A stretch of DNA of 64,000 bases from Salvator merianae (GCA_003586115.2 QVOM02000074.1:4952197-5016196), one strand, 5' to 3'; counted from the first letter of the stretch, positions 34,282 through 45,989 are shown. Notes: generated from the letters alone by a model not told the origin. Program-made: numbers and translations.

Positions 34282-34878
34282 TATGAGTCACTACTAGCAA
34301 CAGTTCAAGGTTCTATTTTTTCATTTAAGGAAGCCCCAGGAAAAATCTTACAAGGGAGAAAGGCGTAGAAGGTGTACAAGGGAGAAAGACTCAAACTAAA
34401 CTCTGTAAATAAGATGCAAAATTTTTGGTTCAAATATGGAAAGGACTGGAGGAAAAGGAAAAAAGAACTGAAGGAGCCAGAAGGAAGAACTTAAGAAGTG
34501 GCTTAGCAGAATAATGAACAGAAGCTGAATTATTGAAAGACTGATTTGAGAAGATTTTGAGAGCTTGCTGAGAATGAATAAATAATTTACTGAGAAATAA
34601 GACAATGGATAGATTTTTGTGAAAACTGGAAACCCTCTATTGACCTTTTGCAAGAATTGGAAAGTGGACTTGTGTTTGCTGGACTGAAAGAATAAAGAGG
34701 AAAGAAGATCATCAGTAGAAGAAAAGAACTGGGTAGTTGGGGGGTATGAAATATAGAAGAAATTTTGGAAGTAGGAAGTCGGTAGTTAAAAATGTTAGTT
34801 GAATCATGAATCATTTAGTGTGATTTTATATGTCTAAAAATAAAATTATAAAAAAGAAAAAAGAAAATCTGACAAGCT

Positions 34879-36344
34879 CATGCTGTAATAAAATATCTGG
34901 ACTTAACTTGAGACAATGTGTCTCGGTGCCCGTGATGTCTGAAACAGAGCCGTTAAAATTATTATGTGCACTCTTTTATGTGCACTCCCACTCTTTTGTT
35001 CTCTGGACATAGATGGAGATTCCTGGATGTTTCTCACCTTAAAGACTAGTAACCATTTTTAGGACATCTTGGGAGGCTTCTATCATGTTGCTGTTGCCCA
35101 TAATGGTGAAGTCAGACAAAGATGCAGAAAAAGTGTCTTTTCATAGCATGCGTTCTGAAGATGGATCGATTGGCAACTGACCTGTGTGCATTTTGATTTC
35201 AAGGTAAAAACTTCCTGCTCTGGCAAGCTTTCAATCTTTTATGAGATGTACTTTTCATTATGATTTTGGTCTGTAAACTAATGTGGTATGTTCTTGCACT
35301 TCTAAGCCTCTCTAGGGCACTTGTGAATTGAAGAGTACATGGGTTTAATAACTAGTAGTAGGGCAAAAGGCCTGTCATCCATTAGTAATTCCATTTTAGG
35401 GCAAAGTGCCGGAGCAGTCTTGAGAGTGTGTTGGAATGCACTCTCAGCCTATGAAGCACAAAGAGGCTGCAAGGTACATCTTGCCAGGGTTCCAAATGGG
35501 GTAGGGAACCTGTTTCAGCATGCAGACCACAATCCCTCTTAGGCAGCTGTTAAAAGGAATCTGTTTGCCTGCTTGCCTGCCTGCTGCTGCTGATCCTGAC
35601 TGTGTGAACATTGCAACCAAGGAATTTTTATTGACAACTTCCTGTGCTTGAAGACACAGGGTCACTGGCACTCTGCTTGAGCAGTGGCAGTGCAGTGGCA
35701 GCATTGCCACTAGAACAGTAGGAGTAACTCACCCTTTACAGTGCTCTAAGGAGCGCTTATCGCAGGATTGTGGCTGGACAAGTATGGGTCTGTGCAGGCA
35801 CCAGATTCATCCAATACATCTACTGCATCAGAGGTAGTTGGGTTGGGTAGACTGCGTGTCCTTGAGGCTGAGTTACGGTGCCGTAAAGGCACTGAGCAGA
35901 TCTTGCCTATGAGATCCCACATTAGACATGCATCTTTTAAGACTTGGGTTTGGTTCCACAATCTGTGGCTGGTGAGTGAAGCTCAGGGGAGATTTAGGCA
36001 GGCAGGCAAGAACACCAAAAAGTGTGGGGAAGTAGCAAAAACGTGTATAAAGTTACCACTTTAAAAAATGATCTCAGGAGTATCCTTAAGAGAAATGGGG
36101 TAAGGGGTGGAGCCTGCTTTCCTAGATACTAAGGGGATGGGAACTGCACTGGAGATCTTTGCATGAGCTTTGAGCAACTTCAGGAAGACAAACAGAGAGA
36201 ATTATGGGACTTGAATGTCCACCTTTTGTTTTCGTATGTGTAATTTCAAATCTTGTCAATAATAATTCAATGATTAGATTTCCTCTTACATCTTGGACAA
36301 TAGTTGTTTGGTTATGGTATTAAGTTAATGAAGAATATCATGGC
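34879..36344. other. Unassigned; no gene supported
   Basis: An open frame at 35768-36064 (98 codons, with opposite frames also open) shows no domain I recognise. A TGCC-rich stretch is at 35564-35582. No terminal repeats are seen. Confidence 0.35.
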
Positions 36345-36600
36345 CACAGTCACACCACAACAAATTAGTCTGTTTTAAGGCACAATGTGGACTCACTTTG
36401 TTTTTGGATAGATCATACCTATCTAGTTTAGTACTCACTCAGTTCATCTTTTCTTGTCCACACTGTTCAGTCTTCTTGGCCTCAGTCTGATGACAGGGAA
36501 CCTTTTCCTCTCCGCATTTCCCATGCGTTCCCATCTTCTTCCCTCTGTGATTGGATGCCAAATTTTGGCTTCTCATAGAAGGGTAAGGCCCCTTCCTCTG
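36345..36600 (+). mobile_element. Left end of a GGCC-n-GTCACACC MITE, partner end not found
   Basis: GGCCACAGTCACACCACAAC at 36345 matches the terminal motif of the H7 and H8 elements. I could not find a convincing inverted partner downstream, so the extent given is nominal. Confidence 0.3.
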
Positions 36601-36628
36601 TAGTCACCCTCCCCACCACTTTCTTTTC

Positions 36629-36669
36629 TCCCTCCCTCCCTCCCTCCCTCCCTCCCTTTCTTTCTTTTT
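36629..36669. repeat. (CCCT)n / (TTTC)n microsatellite
   Basis: CCCT units are repeated about seven times and followed by TTTC units. Confidence 0.95.
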
Positions 36670-37788
36670 GATTACAACCAAGATTATCACAAGTACACTG
36701 TTCTGCATGTTCTTAGGCTGGGGAGGACATGTTGGCATGAATTCCATTAATGGGGAACTAGGACTTGTTTACTTATTTTTAAATAAGGGTTTCAAATTTG
36801 GGCTGTTTGTCAACCAGCAACTGATCATGAAGTCCTTCAGTGAAGTTGCTTCCAGTTCAACATTCCAAACAGTGAGAATGTTTTTTAAATCAAGGATGAG
36901 CTTTGCTCTGTTGCTGTTCTAAATTGATCCAAGAAACTACAGATAAATCCTCCTCTCTCCAGGGGGTAAAAACAAACGGGACTGTAGAAGCAGAAACTCA
37001 GTCCCTGTCAAAGCACTTTTTTTCTTTTTCTTTTAAACCTACCAAGGAACAAAATTTATCTATCTGTCTCTTTGGGGCTGGAAAGAGGAAATAAAGTCAT
37101 GTTTGCCTTGTGAAACCACTGTCCTAATAAGGTGCCTTCCTCGAACAAGCACACACCCCTACGCATGAACTCCCCCACAAAGATATTCAAGCAAGTTTCC
37201 AGGTCACCTTGATGCTGCCTTGAGCATCATTTTTTTCCCTTCTCAACCCTCTCCTTCTCCTCCCACTCCAGCCGAGCTTTCTTCTGACCCCCAGGCAATC
37301 TAGTCTTGGTGGCAGCAGCAGTGGCAACAGCAGCAGCATGAGCAGAAACAAGATCCCCAATGTCGACCCAGGAACTTCTTGTAGAACCTGAGGGACCTCA
37401 GAGATCCCCCCAGTTTGCTGTCTCAGGCTTGTGTGCCACTCCTGGCATACTGGGGACTCTGCTGCCTTGTCATGACAGTTCCATTACCATGCATAGGCAT
37501 AGACAAGCCTCCTTCCCTCCATAAGAAGATACAAAGAAAATGGGTGGAAGAGGGGCAGAGAACCAAGAGAGACAGAGGAGTGAGGGTCAAGGTGGAGGAG
37601 CACATGCCCAGCCCTTCTGCTGCTGGCAGGCTGGCACCCACAAACTCTCTCCCAAAAGGTCAGGGCAGTAGGATGGCATGGAAAGAAAGGGGGGCCTGAG
37701 AGAGGGAAAGGGAAAAGCTGTAACTGACAAACTATCTGACCTTGGGGCTGGAGAGGACAGCTTGGACTTGGAGGAAAGGAGAGAAAGT
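36670..37788. other. Unassigned; no gene seen
   Basis: This stretch contains a short CAG/CAA-type triplet patch at 37309-37340 and several overlapping frames on both strands without motifs. I see nothing that behaves like an exon. Confidence 0.35.
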
Positions 37789-37809
37789 GTGTGTGTGTGT
37801 GTGTGTGTG
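37789..37809. repeat. (GT)n microsatellite
   Basis: About ten GT units lie just upstream of the CpG-rich element. Confidence 0.9.
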
Positions 37810-37852
37810 CAGACACCGTCTGCACGATAGGGTTTGAAAATGTACCTGAGGC

Positions 37853-38705
37853 TGGATAATGGCGTTCACGAGTGCGAACGCCATTATCCATGCCTGATGC
37901 TTGCCATGACAGCGTCTGGCAAGCGTCCAGCAACTGCTGTGGCGACTGCAGCCTCTCCACGCGCACACATGCGGTGGGCAATGGGGCCTATGCCTTCGCA
38001 CGGGCCCCAGTCGTGCCCATGCCGCTGCGATCGGGCCTGGGATAGCGGATGGGGCTGTGCACTGGGCCTCTCCCCCCTCCCCCCCATAGTAGGATCGGGC
38101 CTTCCCGATCAGGCCCGCGGCGCCGCAATTGGACGCGCCCGATCGGGGGGCCATGGGCCCAATCGGGAAGGCCTGATCCCGCTATGGGGGAGAGAGACCC
38201 AGTGCGCACATGCAATTGTGTCATTGCCGTGCACTCGGGGTGGGCCTCCCAGTCGCCATGGCAGTGGCCTGACGCTTGTAGGCCGCTGCCACGGCGACCA
38301 CCCTTCGCACCCGCGATCGGGCACCGAAACGCCGGATGGGGCACAGTACGGCCCCATCCGGCGTCCCGGGCCCGATCACAGTGGCATGGGCATGACTGGG
38401 GCCTAGTGTGGGCCCGAAGGGGTAGGCCCTATTGCCCATCATGCTTTGCGTGATCGCCAAATCACGCATGCGTGATGGGTCGGTTGATCGCCCAGAAGAT
38501 GGCCGCCGCCGTTGTCGACAAGGTAGTGCAAACGAATCCTCACCTGAATCAGCTGAGGATTCAGACACCTTTTTACTTGTCTGGCAGTAGCAGGGATCGG
38601 CAGCGGATGAGGTCTGCTGCCGGTCGCTACGGCCATCCTCTGGTGCGAACGCACTTAACTAGTGAGTGTTCTTGATGCTCACTAGTTGCAAGGGCGAAAA
38701 GGCCC
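37853..38705. mobile_element. CpG-rich Harbinger-like MITE, family H6 (left end uncertain)
   Basis: The right end GCGAAAAGGCCC at 38705 is the complement of the GGGCCTTTTCGC terminal repeat seen in H2 and H5, with flank TAA. A hairpin (AACTAGTGAG / CTCACTAGTT) lies next to it, in the position of the H2 hairpin. The left end may be the TAA-TGGCGTTC at 37857, inside a perfect 15-bp hairpin (37853-37890). The interior is very CpG-rich and holds inverted GATCGGG / CCCGATC motifs and CGCCATGGCAGTGGCC-type blocks like those in H2. Open frames of up to 190 codons on both strands are composition artefacts. Confidence 0.55.
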
Positions 38706-38790
38706 TAAGAGACTGGTCTTGCCCTGGTCATTCTAATAAAGGGATTCTGCTCATGAAAACCCTTTCAGCTGTCTGAGTGAAAATGGCAAA

Positions 38791-39231
38791 GGGTCTGTTT
38801 CCACTTGCTGCAAGCAAGCATCAAGAACGCTTGCTAGTCAAGTGTGGCCCCACCTTGTGGAGGCCCAAGTGGCCGGGAATGGGCTACAGCTACTCCTGAT
38901 TGCTACTACCTATGGAGCACTAATTTGTGCTCCACAACCTTACTAGGAGATGATAGTCACCTCCTGGTAAGGTGCATTCACACCTATCTGGGCTCATGGC
39001 ATCTGAGCCAGCATGATGGACAGATTGAGCCTACGCAATCGGCTCAGTGCACCTGCGCGCTATGTGGACCTGCCAGTCGCCATGGCAACAGCCAGCTGCT
39101 TCCTGGCTACTGCCATGGTCAGGGTCAGGTAAGTCTACTGGCATTCACACCTTGCTTCAGGTAAGTAATTTGGACCCCGCAGTGTGGAGTCCTAATTGTC
39201 CCATTCTAAGGTGGAAAGTGCAAAAAGGCCC
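38791..39231 (+). mobile_element. Harbinger-like MITE, family H2, second copy
   Basis: Ends are GGGTCTGTTTCCACTTGC and GGAAAGTGCAAAAAGGCCC. The trinucleotide AAA flanks it at 38788-38790 and 39232-39234. It shares GCAAGCATCAAG / GCTTGCTAG, CAGCTACTCC and GGAGCACTAATTTGTGC blocks with 1909-2373 in reverse orientation. It has no coding capacity. Confidence 0.75.
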
Positions 39232-39599
39232 AAAGTGTCTGGTCACTTTTAAACAATTTGTGAAAGATGGTTCTTGCATAGGATAGTAATGCTGATGATA
39301 ATGACAATGACAATGATGATTAACCAGCAATCCAGCCCTAGATATACAGTGGTTCCTCACTGTCCACCCCTGGGAGCTATGGAAGCATCAGGAAAATAGC
39401 CTGTTGAGGTTCACATACCAACTGCAGACACTTAAAAGTCAGATCAACAAACCACCTTCAAGAGAAAGCCCCTATTGTTAGGTGGCCTACTTTGATTTTT
39501 CAGGGAACCTGCCAGCCTTAACATTCAGTCATAACTAAGAGCTCAAGAAAGTTGTAACCCTTTCAAAGTCATAATTAAAACTCCAACAAACTGCACATT

Positions 39600-39700
39600 A
39601 CTCTGATTGTCTATATGGGAAAATAGGCTAGGTGGGCCGCCCAAGGCAACACAACAAGTCAGAAGCAGGTTTGGCGCTGAAGCCAAGCAGCTGAGGGCGC
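39600..39700 (-). mobile_element. Possible MIR-like CORE-SINE relic
   Basis: GGGCCGCCCAAGGCAACACA then CAAGTCAGAAGCAGG and TGGCGCTGAAGCC resemble the antisense of a MIR core (CCAAGGTCACACAG to GGCAGAGC). The similarity is short and remembered, so this is tentative. Confidence 0.35.
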
Positions 39701-39945
39701 TTGCTCCCAAACCACAACAATTCCAACTTTCCTGCTTGCAGATGAAAGAAAACTAATTTCTCATTAAATAACCTTGATGAGAAAAAGAAGAGTTAAAATA
39801 GCTCTGGGCCAAGGAAGGGAGAAGAAGATTTTTGACAAGACAAATTATGATTAATTAAGGAAATATTTGAAAAGAACAGAAATAGAAAAACAAGCAAGGT
39901 GACTGAGAAAGACATACTATGTTCTCTTGATAAGCTCTAGAAGAA

Positions 39946-39976
39946 ATAAACAAATAAACAAACAAACAAACAAAAA
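39946..39976. repeat. (AAAC)n microsatellite
   Basis: AAATAAAC and AAAC units are repeated about seven times. Confidence 0.9.
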
Positions 39977-40984
39977 TGTTCTCTCGTAACCAAGTGGCTG
40001 TTAACAGAAAAACAACCTCATTTATAACTTACTGGTTCAGTTTTCTTGATGGCAAAGAGACAGGGCTTTGTATCTTTCAATATATATTGACAAATAAGCA
40101 AGCTGGGCAGCTGATATACTATACTGATCAAGCTTTTGCCTCTGTAACAGTGTAACAGAGGGGCAAGCAACATTCTCAGGAGACCTCATGCATGTGCTGA
40201 ACAAGACTGTGCCTTGAAAAATTCATTACAATAAATAAGTGATAATCTCTGCTCTGCCAAAGCAATTCTGTATTTTTGTACTTCTGGGCTATAACAGAGT
40301 TCCTTTGTTATAGAATTCAGTTGTGGCTCTTTTTTTGTACAGTACTGCCACTATCTGGCTAAGCACTGTGTTGATAGCTTCTGAGAGCCAAATAACAATC
40401 AACAAGAAAACCTTTTGAATGATTTCCAGTTCAGCCACTTCTTCTTCTTCTTCTTTAACTAAAAAGCCATCTCTGGAACTGCGTTTTTAAAGAAAAGAGA
40501 AGGGATTCTAAACACTTTTGTTTCCACACCCAAACTCCTTTCCCACCTATCTAGCTGTTTCTCAGCAAGAAAAATAATACCTTGGGGTATTTGAGGAAAC
40601 AAATAGCAGGAGGAATATCGATTAAACAAGTTGTATTCTCACTATTTGTACACAGAAACAGGCAGCTTTTGGAGCTACTCTTCAGCTAAAGAAAGAAAAA
40701 CAGAAAAGTTGGAAAACAATTTAGCACCCAAACATATTTCTGATCTGAAGCAAAAGGGATTAATTACTGCTTTCGTTCTTCTTCGAGGGCTCTACTGATT
40801 AATCTTTTTCTGTCATCTACTTTTTTTAAAATGCAAAGCAGTTTGAGCCCTACAGCACAGATTTATAAGATTTAGTAAATTATGGGCATGTTATATTTAG
40901 TATTATTTTTATTTTTATTTATACTTTGTCCTATCATTATTCATTATTACATCCCAGCAGATGCTAAGGTTTAATTATGCTACC

Positions 40985-41500
40985 CTGTATTTTTTTAATT
41001 ATATTTTATTGATAATTATAAAGAAATACAATATAACATAGCTTAGCATAAAACATATAAACATATACAAGGGGGATTTTTGTAAATTTGTTCAAAAAGC
41101 AAGAGTTCAAATATTACACCGTACAAAAGGGATGTAAAGCACAGATATATTTATTTCATGAAATAGATCCCAGAAATAGCCCAGATCCCCAAAATACTGC
41201 ATAACGTGGTGATTTTCAAGATAAGTAAATTGAAATGTCTTGTGTTGTCCTACGCTCAACTGGAAGTGGGAGAGTTTCTAGAAACCTGGTGGCTTGGGAA
41301 TGGTGTTCAAGAAGGGGTCGCCAGAAACCACTGAATTTTGCTATGGAGTCTTGTCCTTTCATTTGCATTTTCTGTGTTAGGAGCTACTCTGCCATGGCTG
41401 TTGTCCAGACTTGTGAATACCATGTACGCAACCCCGTATTGAAGATCTCTAGGCAAGGATTATCCTTACATACATACAGCAACTTTTGAATGAAATCATA
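40985..41500 (-). mobile_element. Possible antisense retroposon 3' end, unassigned
   Basis: A T-rich start (TTTTTTTAATTATATTTTATT) followed by AT-rich and then mixed sequence suggests a retroposon tail in reverse. The plus-strand frame at 41235-41489 has no motif. The class could not be decided. Confidence 0.3.
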
Positions 41501-41699
41501 TCCAGCCAGCTACGGTAGGTGGTGACCTTAAATTTTGATTGAGAAGGCTTTAATAACTTCATTAAACCTAGAATTGCACCACTGTATGGTAGAACACTGT
41601 TTTCATGATCTGTTACCAGCATAGTGTGTGTTTACAATATCCTGCATAAACAATACCTTGTGTGTGCAATCTACTGATATTTAATGATACCTTTTGCAT

Positions 41700-43790
41700 C
41701 ATTATGTTTATTTGTATTGTTTTTATTCTGCCTACTTAACAAATGATACAAGGTAGCAACACAAATAAAAAGAGAGAGAAATTTAATCAAGATTAACACT
41801 ACCACCATCCAAACACAAGATAACGGACAAAACTCAAAATCAGGAAAATAAACTAAAATAACATAGGAAGTGACAATATTGAAATTAGCTATAGCCCATA
41901 TGGAAGAGGTGAGTCTTAAGTTGCTTATTAAATTGAGTAGTCATGTTATTCCCTGGAAGTCAGATGGCAACAGATGCAACTGAAAAGCTTCTCTTCTTGG
42001 ATCAACCCCCTTTAATTAAATGTGGGTTTGGAACATGTAGAAGACTCTATTGAGAACTCCTCATGGATCAGGACATGTTTGCCCTCAAAAGCCAGTTCAG
42101 AAGGTAAATGGGAGCTAGGCCCTGGAAAGCTCTAAAGGTAATAACCAGCACCTTGTTCTGGGTATGGAAACAAACAGGGAGTTAATGCAGCAAGCACAAT
42201 AAAAGTGTGACATGGTCATATTTGCAAGTATTACAAAGCACACAGGCCATTGCATTCTAGACCAAGTGTAGTCTTTTGGTCATCTTTGATAGGTGTCCCA
42301 AATAAAGAGGTTTACAGTAGTTTAATCTGGAGATGATAAAGGCATCGGCCACTGAAATTAGAAGCTGTTGGTTCAAGAAAGGCTGCAGTTGGCATACCAT
42401 CCAAGCCTGTGTGAAGAATCCCCTAACCATGGCCTCCACCTGCTGTTCTAGTACAAGACATGAGTTTAGGAGAACCCCCAGATTATACATCTGCTCCTTC
42501 AGGAACAACACAGTCCCATCTAGAGGTCAAGATTTTAGTAGCAGTAGCAGTTTTGACTTAGAGGAATTGCATCTGAGTTTGTTTTGATCCATCCAGAAGT
42601 TTTCTGTCTCCAGACACCTGCATCCCTGCTTTGGACTGGAGTGGAGATGTATTACAGGATATCATGAATTACTGATACCTGAAAATACCTATGTGTTCCC
42701 CCCAGAGGCTTCATATGGGCATGGAATTAAAAAGAGGATGGAGTAAGGCCTGTGGAACTCCACAAGAGATAAGATTGGAATGACTGTAGAACAATACCCA
42801 ACCCTTGGAGGTGCTCTAGAAGGGTGACATGGCCAAGGGTGTCAAATGCATCCAGGTTTCTAAGGAGATCATTCAGCAGGGCCATCAATATAAGCTGAGT
42901 CCAGACAGGGGCTAAAACATGGGATTATTTCAGGGCTATGTTGGGATTGCCACACGTATCTGTGGCAATTCCAACACAGCCCCACCATATAAAGAGAAAT
43001 CCTGCAGTATCTCTATTCCTGGAATATCCAGCTCTCACTGTGTATTTTCCCAGAACAGCAGTATGGTCTACCACTGTCTGGACCCTTGCTCATGGGAGCT
43101 CCCTGAAGAAAATGGCTGGTGCACGTGCACAGGTCTAAAACAGGGGTGAAAATAGCCTCCCTGCATGTGCGGGGACCAGCACATGTGCACTTCTGAGGAT
43201 TTTCTGCCATAGAAATACCATGAGCGGAGCAAGCATCTAGTCAGATAAGTGCCCACGCTTGCCCCTCTTCCTGTCTAGAGGCAGCCATAGTATACTGTAC
43301 TCTAATGGCTGGTTGGAAAGGATCCGGATAATCCTCCAGGGCAGTCAGCAACTGAGTTGGACAAATTTTCTCAAGAATTTTCTATAACAAAGAGAGGTTT
43401 AACATCAGACTGCAGTTATTCAGCATCACTGATCTAGAAAACAGCTCTGCAGGAGAGGGCAAAGAACCACCTCCTTCAAGTCTGCTGGCACTAATAAATA
43501 ATAATTTCAGTGATCCAGCATACTACTGGGTCCCTAACACTAACCAAGGGGGGCAAATATTATTTACAATGTTCATGCAACCTAGAATTCTGTTCATATC
43601 CTTAGCTTTTACCAACTCAAACTCATTCCAAAACATTCACAAGCCATTGCTCTGACCATCTCTATGGTTTCTGCACAACTGGAGTCCAGCTTGGATTGAA
43701 GCTGAGCAATTTTATCTGCAAAAAGTCTTGCAAATGGGGAGTTCTTCAAAATAACAATTACATACAAGAAATCAAGTCAGGTTGTAGGAC
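41700..43790 (-). mobile_element. CR1/L2-type LINE relic, antisense, with an insertion
   Basis: On the minus strand, 42511-42257 encodes LGVLLNSCLVLEQQVEAMV, FLNQQLLISVADAFIISRLN and YLGHLSKMTKRLHLV, an intact-order RT thumb segment. About 43770-43650 encodes a segment like LFADKIAQLQSKLDSSCAE from the region before the palm. The 3' tail reaches about 41700. Between 42895 and 43265 the LINE is interrupted by CACATGTG-rich sequence of H10 type. Multiple stops show it is dead. Confidence 0.65.
42895..43265. mobile_element. H10-type insertion in the LINE relic
   Basis: It contains the perfect hairpin GTTGGGATTGCCACA / TGTGGCAATTCCAAC (one mismatch), with the GATTGCCACA-n-TATCTG landmark shared with 9250-9750 and 45484-45985, and a CATGTGC-rich right part. 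The exact ends are not fixed. Confidence 0.45.
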
Positions 43791-43879
43791 AAAAATCGGC
43801 AGATACAAATAGGGGCAGAGAAATAAACTCATTAAGCTGAGTTTATTGCCACGGAATACTTGGGTAGCAGCCATACTCA

Positions 43880-44532
43880 TTTTCAGTTTAGTTTATTGAT
43901 TAGTCTTTTGACCATATCAAAATTACAAATAAAAACATATAATCATAACGTGTAAAATCATAATTCAAAAGAAGAGTAACATTATTATCTATCCCCATCC
44001 CCCTTTCCCTATGCCACATTCTGATCAGTGAATGATTTCCTAAGTCAGACAACCTTAGCAAAAAATAGGGCTACCCTGTAAGTTATCTGAATGTTTTCTC
44101 CCCAAAGAAAATAAGTCAGTTTACTTTGTACATTCCAATAGTTTACCTTTTGTAAATGGGGGCCCAGATAAGTTGTTCTAATTGAAGAATAGAGCTGACA
44201 AAAAAACAAGATATGGGAGAGATCTTCAACCACTGGCATGCCACAAACACGCAATCTTTCATTGTATGGCACCTGTTGGTACCTCCCCAGCTTCACCACG
44301 GAATCAAATAATTCAAAACACACATGGGTGAATTGTTTCCTTAACTGGTAGGGCATTTTATAATCTAAATACTTTTCAAACTGGAAAATAGTCTTCGTTT
44401 GTGCTAGCCATTTTAGTGATTTTAAATTAGACAGGGTGGCAATATCATTATGTGCACTAATATCCATCACTCACTGCTTGAAAATCTCTCTGGCTGACTG
44501 ACCAATACACTTTAGCACTTGTGGGGACAGTG
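43880..44532 (-). mobile_element. 5'-truncated non-LTR retrotransposon with 13-bp target duplication
   Basis: The direct repeat GCAGCCATACTCA at 43867-43879 and 44533-44545 brackets the element. The minus strand has a 141-codon open frame (44470-44045) and then a 3' UTR ending in ATCAATAAACTAAACTG without a long A-tail. The target sequence itself is LINE-like. The open frame and exact duplication suggest a younger insertion than the surrounding L2 relics. Confidence 0.75.
44045..44470 (-). pseudogene. Non-LTR retrotransposon ORF, C-terminal fragment with zinc-finger-like motif
   Basis: The frame is open for 141 codons. It contains FTHVCFELFDSVVKLGRY, VPYNERLRVCGMPVVEDLSH and ILFFCQLYSSIRTTYL. 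The spacing C-n-G-n-E-n-H-n-C is that of the CCHC/zf-RVT-type motif near the C-terminus of several non-LTR clades. The expected first cysteine of the usual C-x-C pair is an arginine here. I cannot decide between Vingi, R4/Dong and other clades. It lacks the reverse transcriptase domain and is a truncated remnant. Confidence 0.6.
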
Positions 44533-45034
44533 GCAGCCATACTCAATCAGCTTCAGCACCAGTTTCCCTCCTAAATATTGCTTAATTCATTTCTGCTCCC
44601 AAAGTTATTCTGTAAACCAAAGGATTTACTGTGGACTAGGAATCCTAACAGATTGCTTTGGGGTATCCAATGCCCCCATGACTGAGGAGTTCCAAGCATC
44701 AACAAGAGAGAGATGTTACTGCCTACAAGATTGCTAGGAAGATCCCCAAGGGCCCGCTGGAAACTCTGGGAATCCACCAGATGCCTGGAGTGTAGTATGA
44801 TGGGAAGTCCCTTTTCCCTGTGGAAGGTTAGAGCAGCAGTGACGTGTACGGCAATTAAGGAAATAAACTGAGGAAACTGATAGACTTATAAAAAGGGTTT
44901 AGATGTTGCATATTTGCATCTATTGTCTTGATTGACCAGTCTGATGATAGTTTAATGGAAAGGACCAGGGAAATGTTATCCTGAATTTAAAAAAAATTAT
45001 GAAGAAAAACAAAATTATGAAATGTGATAACATC

Positions 45035-45280
45035 TTGCTATTTTAATGAGATGAGTCAGTAGCCTTTGATACCACTGATTGTGACACCTTACTGGAGCAG
45101 CTCCACAGTTTGTATAGTTATAGGAGGTACTATGTGAAAGTGGTTCTACTTGCACAGTTCAGCTCAGTTTCTGAGAATGATACTGGAGCATTTACACTTG
45201 TTTTACTGGCAGCTAAACTGTGGAGTTCCACAGGGATTCAGTGTCCATGATGTTTAATTAATTATATACTGCCAATCAAC
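45035..45280 (+). mobile_element. CR1/L2-type LINE fragment, RT palm
   Basis: A degraded frame reads SVAFDTTDCDTLLEQLHSL, then RRYYVKVVLL and, after a shift, LWSSTGIQCP for the CGVPQGSVLSP segment. It is about 250 bp long, plus strand, and dead. Confidence 0.6.
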
Positions 45281-45282
45281 AG

Positions 45283-45359
45283 CAGTCTGCACCAGCATGT
45301 GGATGGCAGATCTCTATTCCAGGATATAATCTGGAATAAGGCCCAGTCCAGAAAGGGCC
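45283..45359. mobile_element. Half copy of H4 MITE
   Basis: CAGCATGTGGATGGCAGATC to CCAGGATATAATCTGGAATA and GAAAGGGCC matches the right half of 34102-34281. The left half is absent. Confidence 0.7.
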
Positions 45360-45483
45360 CTGACCTGTTAGAATACATAGTGCTAGGCCAGATGAACTAA
45401 TAATTTGACTGTGGGTACACCTACACCACAAACAGATTAAAAGGGAACCAAGATTCATTCCATTTCATTGTTCTACACACGTT

Positions 45484-45985
45484 ATAGTCCCATCCAGAAA
45501 GGGAGACTCTAGCACCATTATAGCACCAGTATGATGGGATTGCCACATGTATCTGCGGCTACCCCACCATAGCTATATCCCCTCACTAAAACATGCTATA
45601 CCCAGCTTGGGAAAACCCGACTTTGATAGCAGGTTTTCCCAAAATAGCACTATCACTGACCTTGTAGCCAGAGCCACCATTGTCACTCTGGCCACTGCAC
45701 ATGTGCAGGAGTCAAAAAAGATGCCTATGCACAGTGGTAGCATTGCACACATCTGGGTCATTTGTGCTGGCAAAATACCCAGATGTGTGTGTCCACCACA
45801 CATGTGCAGGCCCAAAAAGATGGCCACGTATGTGCATAGGTCACAATCGTGCACTTCTGGGTATTTCATGCTGGCAAAATACCTGGATGTCAGCATCACC
45901 AAAAAGCGCACACACAACGCAGTCCCCCACACTGTCTAACCAACAGGTAATCATTCCAGAGGGGCTTTTCTCTGGAATATCACCT
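45484..45985 (+). mobile_element. Dispersed DNA-transposon-like repeat, family H10, second copy
   Basis: It matches 9250-9750 in inverse orientation: GGGATTGCCACATGTATC, CATAGCTATATCCCC, a GGGAAAACC / GGTTTTCCC hairpin at about 45608-45640, CACATGTGCAGG blocks and the end TCTCTGGAATATCACCTC. It directly abuts the H1 copy at 45990. Confidence 0.55.
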
Positions 45986-45989
45986 CTTA

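Larger units (their letters stand above)
33011..34864 (+). mobile_element. Internally deleted L1 with complete ends and 14-bp target duplication
   Basis: The 14-bp direct repeat AAATCTGACAAGCT lies at 32997-33010 and 34865-34878. The element starts TGACTTCTGGGAAGATGGCC, the usual L1 5' UTR start, so it is not 5' truncated. After about 780 bp of 5' UTR comes the N-terminal part of ORF1 (33793-34050). Nearly all of ORF2 is missing: from about 34560 the sequence is the ORF2 C-terminus (DRFL-n-NWKPSIDLLQELESGL, then a terminal GLKE stop at about 34694), followed by the 3' UTR and an A-rich tail at 34835-34864. A MITE (34102-34281) was inserted later. The deleted form has both ends and a target duplication, so it was probably mobilised in trans. 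Confidence 0.8.

Noticed and set aside
35768..36064. 98-codon frame as a possible exon
   Set aside because: No recognisable domain, no clear splice sites, and the opposite strand is open over the same interval.
37484..38453. Overlapping frames of up to 190 codons on both strands
   Set aside because: They lie in a CpG-rich MITE with few stop-containing words, with no domain, no consistent frame and no splice pattern.
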